Assembly (NCBI GenBank): GCA_024684955.1
Contig: JAIKWH010000073.1
Coordinates: 1-64,000 of the forward strand
Length of the DNA: 64,000 nucleotides
From: Pseudobutyrivibrio sp.
GTDB taxonomy: Bacteria; Bacillota; Clostridia; Lachnospirales; Lachnospiraceae
Direction: 5' to 3'
Shown: positions 18,460 through 27,579 of the stretch, piece after piece
Layout of the letters: every line of letters starts with the position of its first letter
Position numbering within the stretch: position 1 is the stretch's first letter
Program-made: the position numbers and the translations under genes
The notes under the pieces: model-generated
What the model was told of the DNA's origin: nothing
Seen by the model: the letters and a program-made list of their open reading frames with translations, nothing else
Databases searched by the model: none

Positions 18460-20796
18460 TTATCTCCCTCTATTCTTATTACTTGTTTCCATTGTGTACT
18501 TTCCGTCTTTTCCTATTGTTATTCTAACCATGTTTGCTTGCCATGGAAGTTCTATCCAAACCTTTCCATCCTTATCAAACTGCTCGTCTAAAAGATGTGG
18601 CTTAACCTCCATTTTTCCCATGACAGGTTTTACTCCAAACATCTCCTGCACAACAGTCATAAGGTACCAAGAGCCTGCTCCTGTCAGATAGTGGTATAAT
18701 CCCTTTCCATTTCTGCCAAAGTATTCAGGAACTCCTGGATAAATGCCAGAAGCCTCAAAATTCATAGCCTGCTCATACAAACTGCTCAGAGCCTTAAAGC
18801 CTTCCTTTGCATAGCCTCTCTGGTAAAGGGCATTTGCATACATAACCGCCATGTGTGAGAACACAGCCCCATTTTCTTTTTCCCCAAAGGCAAATCCAAA
18901 TTGGCGTCCCATGTTCATCTTTACTTCATTAAAATCTGTATTTAATCTATAACCGCCGCAACTCTTGTCATACAATAGTTCATCTGCTTTTTGGGTTATA
19001 GACTTAATCTGATCATCAGTAGCAGTTCCTCCCATGATTGCAAATACCTGACCTGTCAGCATCATGTTCCCATCTGCCAGGGCATTGCCATCATTGTCAT
19101 AGTAGCTGTTATAGAAACCATCTGAAAGCCACTGCTCTTTTCTAATTTTCTCTTGCAGGCTCTTGCCCTTTTCAATCAGTTCCTTGGCCTGGTCCACATC
19201 CAGATTTTGATTTGGATATTTCTCAGCCAGTTCCAAAACCTTCTGTCCCAGGCTGATGAGATTCATGGCATAGGCATTTGAAAAGGCAACTGACTCTCCC
19301 CTGTCTGAGGCAAGATCCAGAGCATCATTCCAATCTGCCCCAAGTATTCTCAGCATGCCGTGCTCTCCCTTTTTATCAAAGGCATATAGGTTTTGTTTGA
19401 TTAGATGCTCTAAAAGGCTACCCTTTTTGTCGCTTTCAAAATATCCCTGGGTCTCAAACAGAATCTGCTCATCCCCAGTTTGATTAATGTATAACTGCAT
19501 GGTCATCCATGGCCAGAAGCCGTGGTCCATCCAGACTCTAGCTATTCCGTTTCGGTCTGCCTTAAAATTGCCCAAACCATCACCAATGATTGTAGCGTTG
19601 CTTCCGTCCTCTCTGACACCAGCAAAATTTGCCACCAGCATTTCTCTCACCTGCTCAGGATGCATAATCAAAAGAGCCAGGCAATCCTGCCACAGGTCTC
19701 TCCAGCCTCTGCCTCCTCTGCCGTAGTCATGATGAGGCAGGAATGAACAGCCATAAACTCGGCGAAGTTCTGGCTGTAGTCCTACCCAAGCGAAAAAGAA
19801 ATTGAAAATATGGTCGCCAGTATGAATCCTAATAGGGGCCAAGGATTTCCAGTGGTCCTTGGTTTCATTCAAACTGTCATAAAGCTTGTCGATGGTATTC
19901 CAACTTTCTCTAGAAGCAATAACTCCTTCCTTTGACTTGTTGATACCGATTACTACTATATATGTCTTGCTAGAATTTCCAGCAATTTCTGTCTCTGGGA
20001 AATGAAGGGCACCGATTACCTCTTGGCCATCTACCCTTTGGCCCTTGGTCTGCCAAATACTATCATCACCGCTGACCAGTGCCTGTGGCCAATCCAAAGC
20101 CCCTGCCCCGATAAAGTCATCTAAAACTCCGCAGCACTTGTCTGGTCCTTTACCATCCATGGAAATACCTTCCACAAAATATGTGCTGTCCCCTTTCTGA
20201 TGACCCCTCTCATCAAAGGAGAGGGTAGGTGTGTTTATTACACCGTATTCAGATATCTCCATCCTATTGAGAAGAGATGTAACATGGCGATGGTCTCTGA
20301 TGTTGTCAGCACTCCTGCTATATAGAGGAATGGCTGGTATAAATTCCAGTTTTCTTCCCTGGTCACTTAGGTTTTTAATTGTGATCACATGGGCCTCGTA
20401 ATTTTTGTCATAAGGCACAAAGGACAATATCTTAGATTGCAGCCCTAAGGACTCATTAGTCCTGGTAAGTTCATGCCAAAGCATGCCTGCTCTAAGGCTT
20501 GTCTTCTCCTGGTCCTTTGTAAATCTAGCCGCCTGCTGATAGGCGCTAACACCTGTTGCAGACCACAGTTTACCATCCACTCTGCACCAGAAGTTTCTAG
20601 TAGATTTGTTATTGTTAAGGTTTTCTACACTCTCAGGCTCCAACACAAAGTGGTTTTGGTCAACTTTTGCGTCACCTGCAAGCAGTGGGGTAACGCAAGA
20701 TTTAAGCCCTGTCTCCGAGGCCAGTGGAAAATATAAATTTGCAACATTGTCTGGCTGGTCTACCTGAAAGGTTCCATCTGAATCTAAATATTTCAT
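18460..20796 (-). CDS. GH94-type disaccharide/oligosaccharide phosphorylase
   Basis: Cytosolic inverting phosphorylase of 778 residues, the usual length for GH94 cellobiose/chitobiose-type enzymes. Motifs seen: HHDYGRGGRGWRDLWQD (substrate and phosphate side), LGADWNDALDLA with the probable general-acid Asp, NMGRQFGFAFGEKENGAVF and HYLTGAGSWYLM. I place the start at the ATG at 20796, which has AGGAG 7 nt upstream; a TTG 39 nt earlier has no such site. It is first in the run phosphorylase-phosphorylase-binding protein-permease-permease. Cellobiose, laminaribiose and other beta-glucosides all remain possible substrates. Confidence 0.85.
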   Translation of the reverse strand: MKYLDSDGTFQVDQPDNVANLYFPLASETGLKSCVTPLLAGDAKVDQNHFVLEPESVENLNNNKSTRNFWCRVDGKLWSATGVSAYQQAARFTKDQEKTSLRAGMLWHELTRTNESLGLQSKILSFVPYDKNYEAHVITIKNLSDQGRKLEFIPAIPLYSRSADNIRDHRHVTSLLNRMEISEYGVINTPTLSFDERGHQKGDSTYFVEGISMDGKGPDKCCGVLDDFIGAGALDWPQALVSGDDSIWQTKGQRVDGQEVIGALHFPETEIAGNSSKTYIVVIGINKSKEGVIASRESWNTIDKLYDSLNETKDHWKSLAPIRIHTGDHIFNFFFAWVGLQPELRRVYGCSFLPHHDYGRGGRGWRDLWQDCLALLIMHPEQVREMLVANFAGVREDGSNATIIGDGLGNFKADRNGIARVWMDHGFWPWMTMQLYINQTGDEQILFETQGYFESDKKGSLLEHLIKQNLYAFDKKGEHGMLRILGADWNDALDLASDRGESVAFSNAYAMNLISLGQKVLELAEKYPNQNLDVDQAKELIEKGKSLQEKIRKEQWLSDGFYNSYYDNDGNALADGNMMLTGQVFAIMGGTATDDQIKSITQKADELLYDKSCGGYRLNTDFNEVKMNMGRQFGFAFGEKENGAVFSHMAVMYANALYQRGYAKEGFKALSSLYEQAMNFEASGIYPGVPEYFGRNGKGLYHYLTGAGSWYLMTVVQEMFGVKPVMGKMEVKPHLLDEQFDKDGKVWIELPWQANMVRITIGKDGKYTMETSNKNRGR

Positions 20797-20871
20797 AGCA
20801 TTACTCCTATTTCTTAATATTTCTTGGTTTATCAAAGACTCAATTAGTCCCTTGTAACTCTTTTATATATT

Positions 20872-20911
20872 AAAAAAAAGAAGCCATGAGATTAAGGCTT
20901 CTTTTATCATT
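20872..20911. terminator. Bidirectional-type terminator after cardiolipin synthase gene
   Basis: AAGAAGCC-10 nt-GGCTTCTT forms an 8-bp stem with eight A on one side and TTTTATCATTTT on the other. On the minus strand it closes the long run ending with the cardiolipin synthase at 20947. The phosphorylase operon must start in the 75 bp to its left (20797-20871), where I could not pick a confident promoter. Confidence 0.82.
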
Positions 20912-20946
20912 TTGGTGTTATTTTTTTAGTTGTAAGATTGTTGAAA

Positions 20947-22500
20947 CTATACAAGCGGGGCCATCAGCCTCATAGCACATTGCCATAGTCTAAGGGGCAG
21001 CCTGTTTTTAGATGCATATTTTTCCGTAACTTCTGTGCAATCCTCCAACAAGGCTTTAAAGTCATTTTCTATATCCCCCACTGCAGAACAACCATACATA
21101 TAGACACCATCCTCAAAATGCAGATATAGGGACCTGAAATCCAAATTGAATGTGCCTACTGTTGCCGCCTTGCCATCACATATGCTCATTTTCGCATGGC
21201 AAAATCCCGGTGTAAATTCAAAAATCCTAACCCCATTTCTAGCTAGGGTATTGTAGTAGGACTTAGTCATCATATTTACAAGTTTTTTGTCTGGTATACC
21301 TGGTGTAATGACTCTTACATCAACCCCGCGTTTTGCCGCCATCTCGCATTCTCGGCTTAGTTCATCTGAGATTACCAGATATGGGGTGGAGAACCAGCAA
21401 TAATCTACCGCCGTCTGCAGCATGCTCATATACACTGTCTCTCCCACCTGCTCTGTGTCATATGGCACGTCTGCATATGGCTGGATATACCCATCCCCAT
21501 CTTTTTCCTCTTTGTATTCTGGGAAAAATTGGGTTAGGTCCTTATCGTCCTTGTCCTTGTCGCTAACAGCATTCCAAACTTCCAAAAACATAGCTGTAAG
21601 GGAAGACACAGACTTTCCCTCTATCCTGACTCCCGTGTCCTTCCACCTACCGTAAGGCTCACTTATATGGGTATAAATATTTGCCAGGTTGTATCCACCT
21701 GTGTATCCCACCTTGTTGTCTATAACCGTTATTTTCCTATGGTCTCTATTGTTCATAATGATTTTAAAAATAGGACCTATATGGTTAAAGATGCGGCAAT
21801 CAACCCCAAGACTCTTCATTTCATCCGCAAACTTTTCATTTATAAAACTGGCTGACCCAATATCATCATAAATTAGTCTAACCCTTACTCCCGATTGGGC
21901 CTTATCTACCAAGACTTCCTTGATAGGCTCGAAGGTCTTATCATCCTGGATTGCATAATACTCCATAAAGATAAAATCTTTTGCAGACTTTAAATCTTCC
22001 ACCATAGATGCAATGGCAGGCACTGGGTCATCAAAATATTTTAAATCTGTATTTTTATATACAGGAAATCTCATTTCTTTAGAAACATAGGTGCAGTGAG
22101 ATCCCACCAGCCTATTTTCTTTTTTTAGGCTATCCATAACAGCCATGTCCTGTTTTAAGAGAGGGAAAACCCTGGCATCAATATCCTCGTACCTAAGCCT
22201 GGCCTTCTTTGTCACATCTGGATATCCCATTGTGGCGTAGAGGAGAATTCCAAATACAGGCACAAAGGCAATGAAAATAATCCAGGGTATCTTATTAGCC
22301 GAGTTGGTATAGGACCCATATACAATTAAAACCAAAAGTAAGGTGAACAGGGAAGTCACCAGCTGAATCTCTTGGCTGTAACTTCCCAATTGAAACAGCA
22401 AAAATCCAATCCAAGCCACCTGAAGGAGCACCAGAATCCCCACTGCTGCAATCCTTGCTATTGAATTCCCAACCTTCCTATAAGATTTTTTATTATTCAT
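20947..22500 (-). CDS. cls: Cardiolipin synthase (PLD superfamily)
   Basis: Membrane phospholipase-D-type enzyme that joins two phosphatidylglycerols into cardiolipin. The 517-residue protein has two or three N-terminal transmembrane helices (about 12-90), then two HKD sites: HRKITVIDNKVGYTGG near residue 256 and HAKMSICDGKAATVGTFNLDFRS near residue 430. Both catalytic His-x-Lys-x4-Asp motifs are intact. It starts 6 bp after the HD-GYP gene and is the last gene before the terminator at 20872. The position at the end of a sugar-importer run does not by itself suggest a sugar-related role. Confidence 0.93.
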   Translation of the reverse strand: MNNKKSYRKVGNSIARIAAVGILVLLQVAWIGFLLFQLGSYSQEIQLVTSLFTLLLVLIVYGSYTNSANKIPWIIFIAFVPVFGILLYATMGYPDVTKKARLRYEDIDARVFPLLKQDMAVMDSLKKENRLVGSHCTYVSKEMRFPVYKNTDLKYFDDPVPAIASMVEDLKSAKDFIFMEYYAIQDDKTFEPIKEVLVDKAQSGVRVRLIYDDIGSASFINEKFADEMKSLGVDCRIFNHIGPIFKIIMNNRDHRKITVIDNKVGYTGGYNLANIYTHISEPYGRWKDTGVRIEGKSVSSLTAMFLEVWNAVSDKDKDDKDLTQFFPEYKEEKDGDGYIQPYADVPYDTEQVGETVYMSMLQTAVDYCWFSTPYLVISDELSRECEMAAKRGVDVRVITPGIPDKKLVNMMTKSYYNTLARNGVRIFEFTPGFCHAKMSICDGKAATVGTFNLDFRSLYLHFEDGVYMYGCSAVGDIENDFKALLEDCTEVTEKYASKNRLPLRLWQCAMRLMAPLV

Positions 22501-22505
22501 AGATT

Positions 22506-24131
22506 CTATACCTTTTCTTTTTGAATGTTGTCAGCGTTAATCTCCTGCACTTCAAAACTAATCGACAAAGAATTATTACCTGACATTGTATGCCAGGCCT
22601 CATGTATTCTATCTATTATCTTAGGGCTATCTGAATCCTCCACATTTGTAAGAATAATCATATATTGGTTGATGCCTAACCTTGCCTCTACGTCGGTATT
22701 TCTAATGGAATTAGAAATAATGTGTTCCAAGAGTCCCATGTAGCCCTCAGTCTCTGACGGAGCATAGGCATCATTTTTGTCTATTAAATTAATAAGGACA
22801 AGTTGCATCCTAAGTTTGTTTCTGATGGCGTATCTTCTAAAGAAATGATACATCTCTGTAAAGCCGCCGAAGCCAGTATTAAAGGCTCCCTTTCCAGAAT
22901 CCACGCCCAACATATTTCTCAGTTGGATAATGCCTACCAGGTCATCATCGGACTTGCCCCTCATGGCATATTCATTGTCCTCTTTTATCATATCCAACAT
23001 TATGTCTGCAAAATATGGATCAAACTGGCCGCCTTTACCCTTTTCAATCTCCTCTATTATCTTTTCCTGGGTAAGAGCAGACCTGTAACTTCTGTCTGAA
23101 GACATGGCGTCATAGGCATCTGCCACGCAGATAATTCTTGCCTCCTCCGGAATGTCTAATCCTGCCAATCCATCTGGATAGCCTCCACCTCCGTATCTTT
23201 CATGGTGGGATCTAGCTCCCACGCTGAGCATAGGTATTTCTGTAATCTCTGATAAAATCTCAGACCCAATTGTGGTGTGGAGTTTTATTACATCATACTC
23301 TGCCTTGTCCAGTTTTCCCTGCTTGCCAAGGATGCTATCAGGCACTCCGATTTTTCCAATGTCATGAAGGAGACCAATATAATAGATATTCTGCAGATAA
23401 GAATCTCCCTTGCCGGCTCTCCTTGCTATCTCTCTTGAATACATAGCCACTCTAGTGGAATGTCCATTTGTATATGGGTCCTTGGCATCTATGGTACCTG
23501 CCAAGGTAGTAATCATCTGCAGGCTCATTCTCTCTGTACGGGCCTGTTTAGCCTCCTCAATTTCTCCACCTTTTTTCTCCAATGCAAGATTTAACATCTT
23601 TACTGCACAATAATATGCAACCACATACATCGCCACGCTGATTATGGTCTGGGGATACATATATCTAATATCTGAGTTAAATCTCTCCGCTGCGTAAAAG
23701 ACTACCCAATCCATAATTAAAAACTGGGCAAATATCTCAATGGCTCCTATATTCCTGAGGAGTTTCCTATCCTCAAAAACAGTACTTAAAAACAGAGGAA
23801 TTAATCCCACTAAAAAAAGGACTGGATAAAGATAATGGGTGACACCTAAAACAATTCCAATATATGCCATCAAATATATGGGAATCTCATTTTTTAGTTT
23901 CTGACTCCTAGTATATTTCCCCAAAAGCACGAAAACTACTGCCCCACCAATATTCATTGCGGCAGGAAGAACCAGAAACCAAAGAGTGTAATTGGCAAGA
24001 TTCTGATATATAAGTCCCTCGCTATACATAATTCCTGATATTATTAATTCAAATAATATAGAGACCCCTATCATTAAAAAGTCAACCTGATAGAATGTCT
24101 TTGTAAAGTATTCCTCTGTGTGTTTTCTCAT
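22506..24131 (-). CDS. Membrane HD-GYP protein with degenerate GGDEF-like C-terminus
   Basis: 541 residues. Five or six transmembrane helices fill about 1-185. An HD-GYP domain follows: GHSTRVAMYSREIA, LLHDIGKIGVPD (HD) and HHERYGGGGYPDGL (GYP region), with ARIICVADAYDAMSSDRSYR. HD-GYP enzymes hydrolyse cyclic-di-GMP to pGpG or GMP. The C-terminal 120 residues contain RNTDVEARLGINQYMIIL, which resembles a GGDEF beta-hairpin that has lost the GGDEF residues; it could be a ligand-binding remnant. The start ATG sits next to the YitT stop. Metal-binding residues appear intact, so phosphodiesterase activity is plausible. Confidence 0.87.
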   Translation of the reverse strand: MRKHTEEYFTKTFYQVDFLMIGVSILFELIISGIMYSEGLIYQNLANYTLWFLVLPAAMNIGGAVVFVLLGKYTRSQKLKNEIPIYLMAYIGIVLGVTHYLYPVLFLVGLIPLFLSTVFEDRKLLRNIGAIEIFAQFLIMDWVVFYAAERFNSDIRYMYPQTIISVAMYVVAYYCAVKMLNLALEKKGGEIEEAKQARTERMSLQMITTLAGTIDAKDPYTNGHSTRVAMYSREIARRAGKGDSYLQNIYYIGLLHDIGKIGVPDSILGKQGKLDKAEYDVIKLHTTIGSEILSEITEIPMLSVGARSHHERYGGGGYPDGLAGLDIPEEARIICVADAYDAMSSDRSYRSALTQEKIIEEIEKGKGGQFDPYFADIMLDMIKEDNEYAMRGKSDDDLVGIIQLRNMLGVDSGKGAFNTGFGGFTEMYHFFRRYAIRNKLRMQLVLINLIDKNDAYAPSETEGYMGLLEHIISNSIRNTDVEARLGINQYMIILTNVEDSDSPKIIDRIHEAWHTMSGNNSLSISFEVQEINADNIQKEKV

Positions 24132-24134
24132 CTG

Positions 24135-25019
24135 CTAGTTGTAGCCTCTAAATCCCTTCCCAATTATTTCACTACTATTTGTTATTGCAATAAAAGCTCC
24201 AGGGTGATTTCTTTTAATAAAATTTTTAAGTTCAACTGCCTGTTGCCTTTTAAGTATAGTCAAAACTATAGTCTTTTCCTTGTGACCGTAGGCTCCCTCA
24301 GCCCTATAGACTGTGGCTCCCTTTTTCAAATCCTTGATAATGAAATCCACTATTGGCTCAGGATTGTCACAAATAATGGTAAAGTACTTGACCAAGTTAA
24401 TATTCTCAATAGTTGAGTCCACCATGAGGGACTTTGCCAAAAGACCTACGAAAGAAAAGAGACCTGTCTTTATATCAAATACAAAACATGACATAAGGAC
24501 TATTACCAAATCTGTGATAAAAAGAGCTGTGCCTATATTTATCATAGAATATTTTTTGAGAATCATGGCCACAACATCTGTACCACCAGAACTGGCTCCC
24601 AGATTAAAGAATATGGCTGAGGCAAAGGCCGGCAGACCAATGGCAAACAACAATTCCAACACCGGCTGGTCTGTAAGGGGAGCCTCCATTGGGTATATTA
24701 GTTCTAGAAGTCTTGGCCCAAGAGAGACCAAAATGGTAATATATGTGGTTTTAATCCCAAAACTCTTTCCAAAAACCACAAAGCCAATCAAAAGCAGTAT
24801 GGCATTAATAATCAAGTTAATGTGACCTGGTGTCCATGGTGTAATGGCTGCAAGGACAATAGACAAACCACTTATTCCTCCAAAAGAAAAGTGATTAGGG
24901 AATTTGAAAAAATAAATTCCTGCCACCATGGCCAATGCGCCAAAGGTAAAACTGGTATATTCAAATACTGCTCTTTTTACTTCGATTCTTTTTTCTATAT
25001 CTTTTATTAATCTAAACAT
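24135..25019 (-). CDS. yitT: YitT family membrane protein with DUF2179
   Basis: 294 residues, five or so transmembrane helices and a C-terminal soluble DUF2179 domain (about 215-290: YFTIICDNPEPIVDFIIKDL, GHKEKTIVLTIL). The motif GASSGGTDVVAMIL near residue 150 is characteristic. The family's transport or sensing role is not firmly known. I place the start at the ATG at 25019, 6 nt after GAGG; a TTG 12 nt earlier would put the Shine-Dalgarno inside the gene. It lies between surE and the HD-GYP gene with tight spacing. Confidence 0.9.
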   Translation of the reverse strand: MFRLIKDIEKRIEVKRAVFEYTSFTFGALAMVAGIYFFKFPNHFSFGGISGLSIVLAAITPWTPGHINLIINAILLLIGFVVFGKSFGIKTTYITILVSLGPRLLELIYPMEAPLTDQPVLELLFAIGLPAFASAIFFNLGASSGGTDVVAMILKKYSMINIGTALFITDLVIVLMSCFVFDIKTGLFSFVGLLAKSLMVDSTIENINLVKYFTIICDNPEPIVDFIIKDLKKGATVYRAEGAYGHKEKTIVLTILKRQQAVELKNFIKRNHPGAFIAITNSSEIIGKGFRGYN

Positions 25020-25048
25020 GTAAAGCCTCAATTGTCTTGAGAGATTAT

Positions 25049-25771
25049 TTATAAAACCCCCACATTGTTAACTACCCCAATTGAAATGTAGTTGTTAACA
25101 ATGGCGTGAAAGTCTGTTAAATCCTCGCAGTTTTCATTGTACATGCCTTTTACCATGTACCTCTTTCCGCCATTATCTAAGGTCTCAACATGCTGGTAAG
25201 TATCCTTGAAAAACATGCCGGAAGAAACAGTCCTCTCTCTCAGTATTCCCTTAAAATCTTCCAACTTGCAATCCGGGAAATTTACGTTGTGAATAAAGCC
25301 TGGTTTTATATCTGTATGAATTAATTCCGCAATAACCTCTCTCAGATATTTGTCAGTCACCTCATGGCAGTCACTGGCTCCCTCTGACAGGGCGATGGAA
25401 TGACACCCCTGAAAAGCCCCCTCAAAAGCAGCTCCACAGGTGGCTGAATATTGAATATCGCTGGCCGCATTATATCCATAGTTAATCCCTGACAAAAGCA
25501 AATCTGGCTTTTGTGGCATCACGCTCAAAGCCCCTACTCTGACGCAGTCTCCCGGGGTGCCTGAGCAGGCAAAGGCCTTGATTCCCTCCGCCTCAAAACC
25601 TGGGGCCGGGTATATATCAATGGTCTCTCTCAATGTAATGCTATGGCTTGCGGCTGATCTTTGAGAATCAGGTGCCACAACCCACACCTGACCAAACTCT
25701 CTGGCCACCTGGGCCAACCTAAATAGGCCACTGGCATTTATTCCATCATCATTTGTTATGAGTATATTCAT
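25049..25771 (-). CDS. surE: 5'/3'-nucleotidase SurE
   Basis: Metal-dependent nucleoside monophosphate phosphatase, 240 residues. The divalent-metal NDDG motif is at residues 7-10, with APDSQRSAASHSIT (Ser), CSGTPGDCVRVG and LLSGINYGYNAASDIQYSATCGAA. The start is the ATG at 25771, whose first bases overlap the TGA of the HAD gene (ATGA) and which has GGGAG 5 nt upstream; a TTG 12 nt earlier lies inside that Shine-Dalgarno. The coupling to a HAD phosphatase gene suggests a shared nucleotide or sugar-phosphate housekeeping task. Confidence 0.94.
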   Translation of the reverse strand: MNILITNDDGINASGLFRLAQVAREFGQVWVVAPDSQRSAASHSITLRETIDIYPAPGFEAEGIKAFACSGTPGDCVRVGALSVMPQKPDLLLSGINYGYNAASDIQYSATCGAAFEGAFQGCHSIALSEGASDCHEVTDKYLREVIAELIHTDIKPGFIHNVNFPDCKLEDFKGILRERTVSSGMFFKDTYQHVETLDNGGKRYMVKGMYNENCEDLTDFHAIVNNYISIGVVNNVGVL

Positions 25772-26523
25772 AGATTCTCCCAATTTTTAATCTGGTGTAT
25801 TACTCCTGGTTCACGTCCTATATCCTGAATACTTCCATGATATTCCTTAATCTTATATCCCTTTTCCTCCGCCAGTTTGACATACTTTTTTAATCTGTCC
25901 TCCGGTAGATTTGGGGTGTAGAGCCCGGCCCGCATACCAATCTCTAGGGCAGGGAAAACATCGTGGATTATGTTGTCTCCCAAAAAAAGACACTCATCAG
26001 CCTCCACCTTGTCCTGGTCTAATATGAATTGGAAAAATTCTCTCTGAGGCTTTTCATACGCCGCCTCCTCGCTGGTAATGAGCCCATCAAAATAGCCTTC
26101 AATACCCAGTTTTACCAATTTTTTATACTGGGGGTAGGCCTGCATGTTGGTGCCAAGACCAATAAAGTAATCTCCTGCCTTCAATTGCTTTAAGAGATTA
26201 ACAAGACCTTTCTCTGGCTTAATATCTTTTATCAGAGACTCCCAATAGTATTTAGATAGGTCTGCTGCATATGGCAAAACAGGCAGGTGATAGTACTCCA
26301 GCATCATCTTAAATCTCAGAACCCTAGAGTGCATTCCAGCGTTAGGAAATGGGGCCTCCCTCTCCTGCTTGTGCATATACTCCCCGTATAAATCTATGAA
26401 TTCCTTTTCGTTGAGACCAAACATTTCATAGGCCTTTCTGGCAGTGGCCTTTACAGCCTTTGCGCTGGCCTCCTCAAAATTATACAGGGTGTTATCTAAA
26501 TCAAAATATACGTGTGTAACCAT
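25768..26523 (-). CDS. HAD-superfamily hydrolase, YjjG-like
   Basis: 251-residue cytosolic phosphatase. Motif I is FDLDNTLYNF (nucleophile D8, D10), motif II Thr is in GLGTNMQ, the conserved Lys in AYEKPQREFF, and motif IV is LFLGDNIIHDV. The helical cap lies between motifs I and II, as in YjjG-type nucleotide phosphatases. AGAGG is 5 nt before the ATG. It overlaps surE by 4 bp and follows the oxidoreductase by 8 bp. A pyrimidine nucleotide or sugar phosphate substrate is possible; I cannot separate them. Confidence 0.88.
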   Translation of the reverse strand: MVTHVYFDLDNTLYNFEEASAKAVKATARKAYEMFGLNEKEFIDLYGEYMHKQEREAPFPNAGMHSRVLRFKMMLEYYHLPVLPYAADLSKYYWESLIKDIKPEKGLVNLLKQLKAGDYFIGLGTNMQAYPQYKKLVKLGIEGYFDGLITSEEAAYEKPQREFFQFILDQDKVEADECLFLGDNIIHDVFPALEIGMRAGLYTPNLPEDRLKKYVKLAEEKGYKIKEYHGSIQDIGREPGVIHQIKNWENL

Positions 26524-26531
26524 TCATACCT

Positions 26532-27512
26532 CTACTCAATACTGCCAAAGTCAATGCCAAATTGCTTTCTTATCTCATCCATCTGTCTCATTATCTCAAT
26601 AGTCATGTCATGTGGCATCTCTGGGCACTCTATCTTGCCCTCTTCAATGGCTTTTATACATGCCCTAACCTCATACTCGTATCCTGTAATCTGCTCAGGC
26701 ACCTTTATCTCTTTTATGACCTTTGGATTTGCCCTGTCACCGTCATATACCTTTATTGACTGGGGGTTGTTAATATTCTCTATCTCCAAAAATCCATTTG
26801 TTCCGTAGATCATTCCCCTTCTGTCTGTCTGGGTATAAATCGAGGTGTAGAGGCTGGCCATTACTCCGTTTTCGTACTCCAGCATTACGGTATCCTGACC
26901 GTCTACCCCGGTTTCAGTCTTAATGCATGATGCATTAATCTCTTTGATATTATCCCCCATAATCATAGAGGAGAAATTGAGAGGATATACAGTAAGGTCC
27001 AGCAAGGCTCCTCCTGCCAGTTCCTTCTTCATAATTCTCTCATGGTTGTCTATCTTGTATCCCAGGTTTGCGCTAATAGTCTTTACCTGACCAATTGTGC
27101 CCTCTTTAATAAGGTCATTGATAATCTGCCTAGATGGCATATATCTAGTCCAAATTGCCTCGGCCAAAAGTCTATTTGTCTTTTTTGAAACGGCAATCAT
27201 CTCTCTTGTCTGTCTTTCATTGACCGCAAAAGCTTTTTCGCAAAGGACATGCTTGCCTGCCTCCATAGCCTTTATAGACCACTGGTGATGATGAGAATGT
27301 GGAAGAGCAATGTAGACCAGTTCTACTTGATCATCTGCTAGCATCTCCTCATATGACCCATATGCCTTTTCATAGCCCCACTCCTTGGCAAAGGCCTGGG
27401 CCCTGTCCAAATCTCTTGCTGATATGGCATACATGTTTACCTCTGGCATATGTTTAACTGTTTCTGACATTTTTCTGGCGATACCGCCAGCACCAATAAT
27501 CGCAAAATTCAT
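26532..27512 (-). CDS. Gfo/Idh/MocA family oxidoreductase
   Basis: NAD(P)-dependent sugar or cyclitol dehydrogenase family protein, 326 residues. The Rossmann motif IIGAGGIARKM is at the N-terminus, followed by the family motif GKHVLCEKAFA near residue 88 (catalytic Lys of the EKP-type motif) and WTRYMPSRQII. I start it at the ATG at 27512, 8 nt after a perfect GGAGG; two upstream in-frame starts lack a site. It is the only candidate carbohydrate-metabolising enzyme next to the YtfQ-type importer, so it may act on the imported sugar or a derivative. Confidence 0.9.
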   Translation of the reverse strand: MNFAIIGAGGIARKMSETVKHMPEVNMYAISARDLDRAQAFAKEWGYEKAYGSYEEMLADDQVELVYIALPHSHHHQWSIKAMEAGKHVLCEKAFAVNERQTREMIAVSKKTNRLLAEAIWTRYMPSRQIINDLIKEGTIGQVKTISANLGYKIDNHERIMKKELAGGALLDLTVYPLNFSSMIMGDNIKEINASCIKTETGVDGQDTVMLEYENGVMASLYTSIYTQTDRRGMIYGTNGFLEIENINNPQSIKVYDGDRANPKVIKEIKVPEQITGYEYEVRACIKAIEEGKIECPEMPHDMTIEIMRQMDEIRKQFGIDFGSIE

Positions 27513-27579
27513 CCTAGAATCCTCCATAATTATCATTATACATTATATTACTTAAAATCTTTAATGTTTTCGCAAGGCC

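Noticed and set aside
20797..20835. 39-nt upstream extension of the GH94 gene from a TTG
   Set aside because: No Shine-Dalgarno there, whereas the ATG at 20796 has AGGAG 7 nt upstream.
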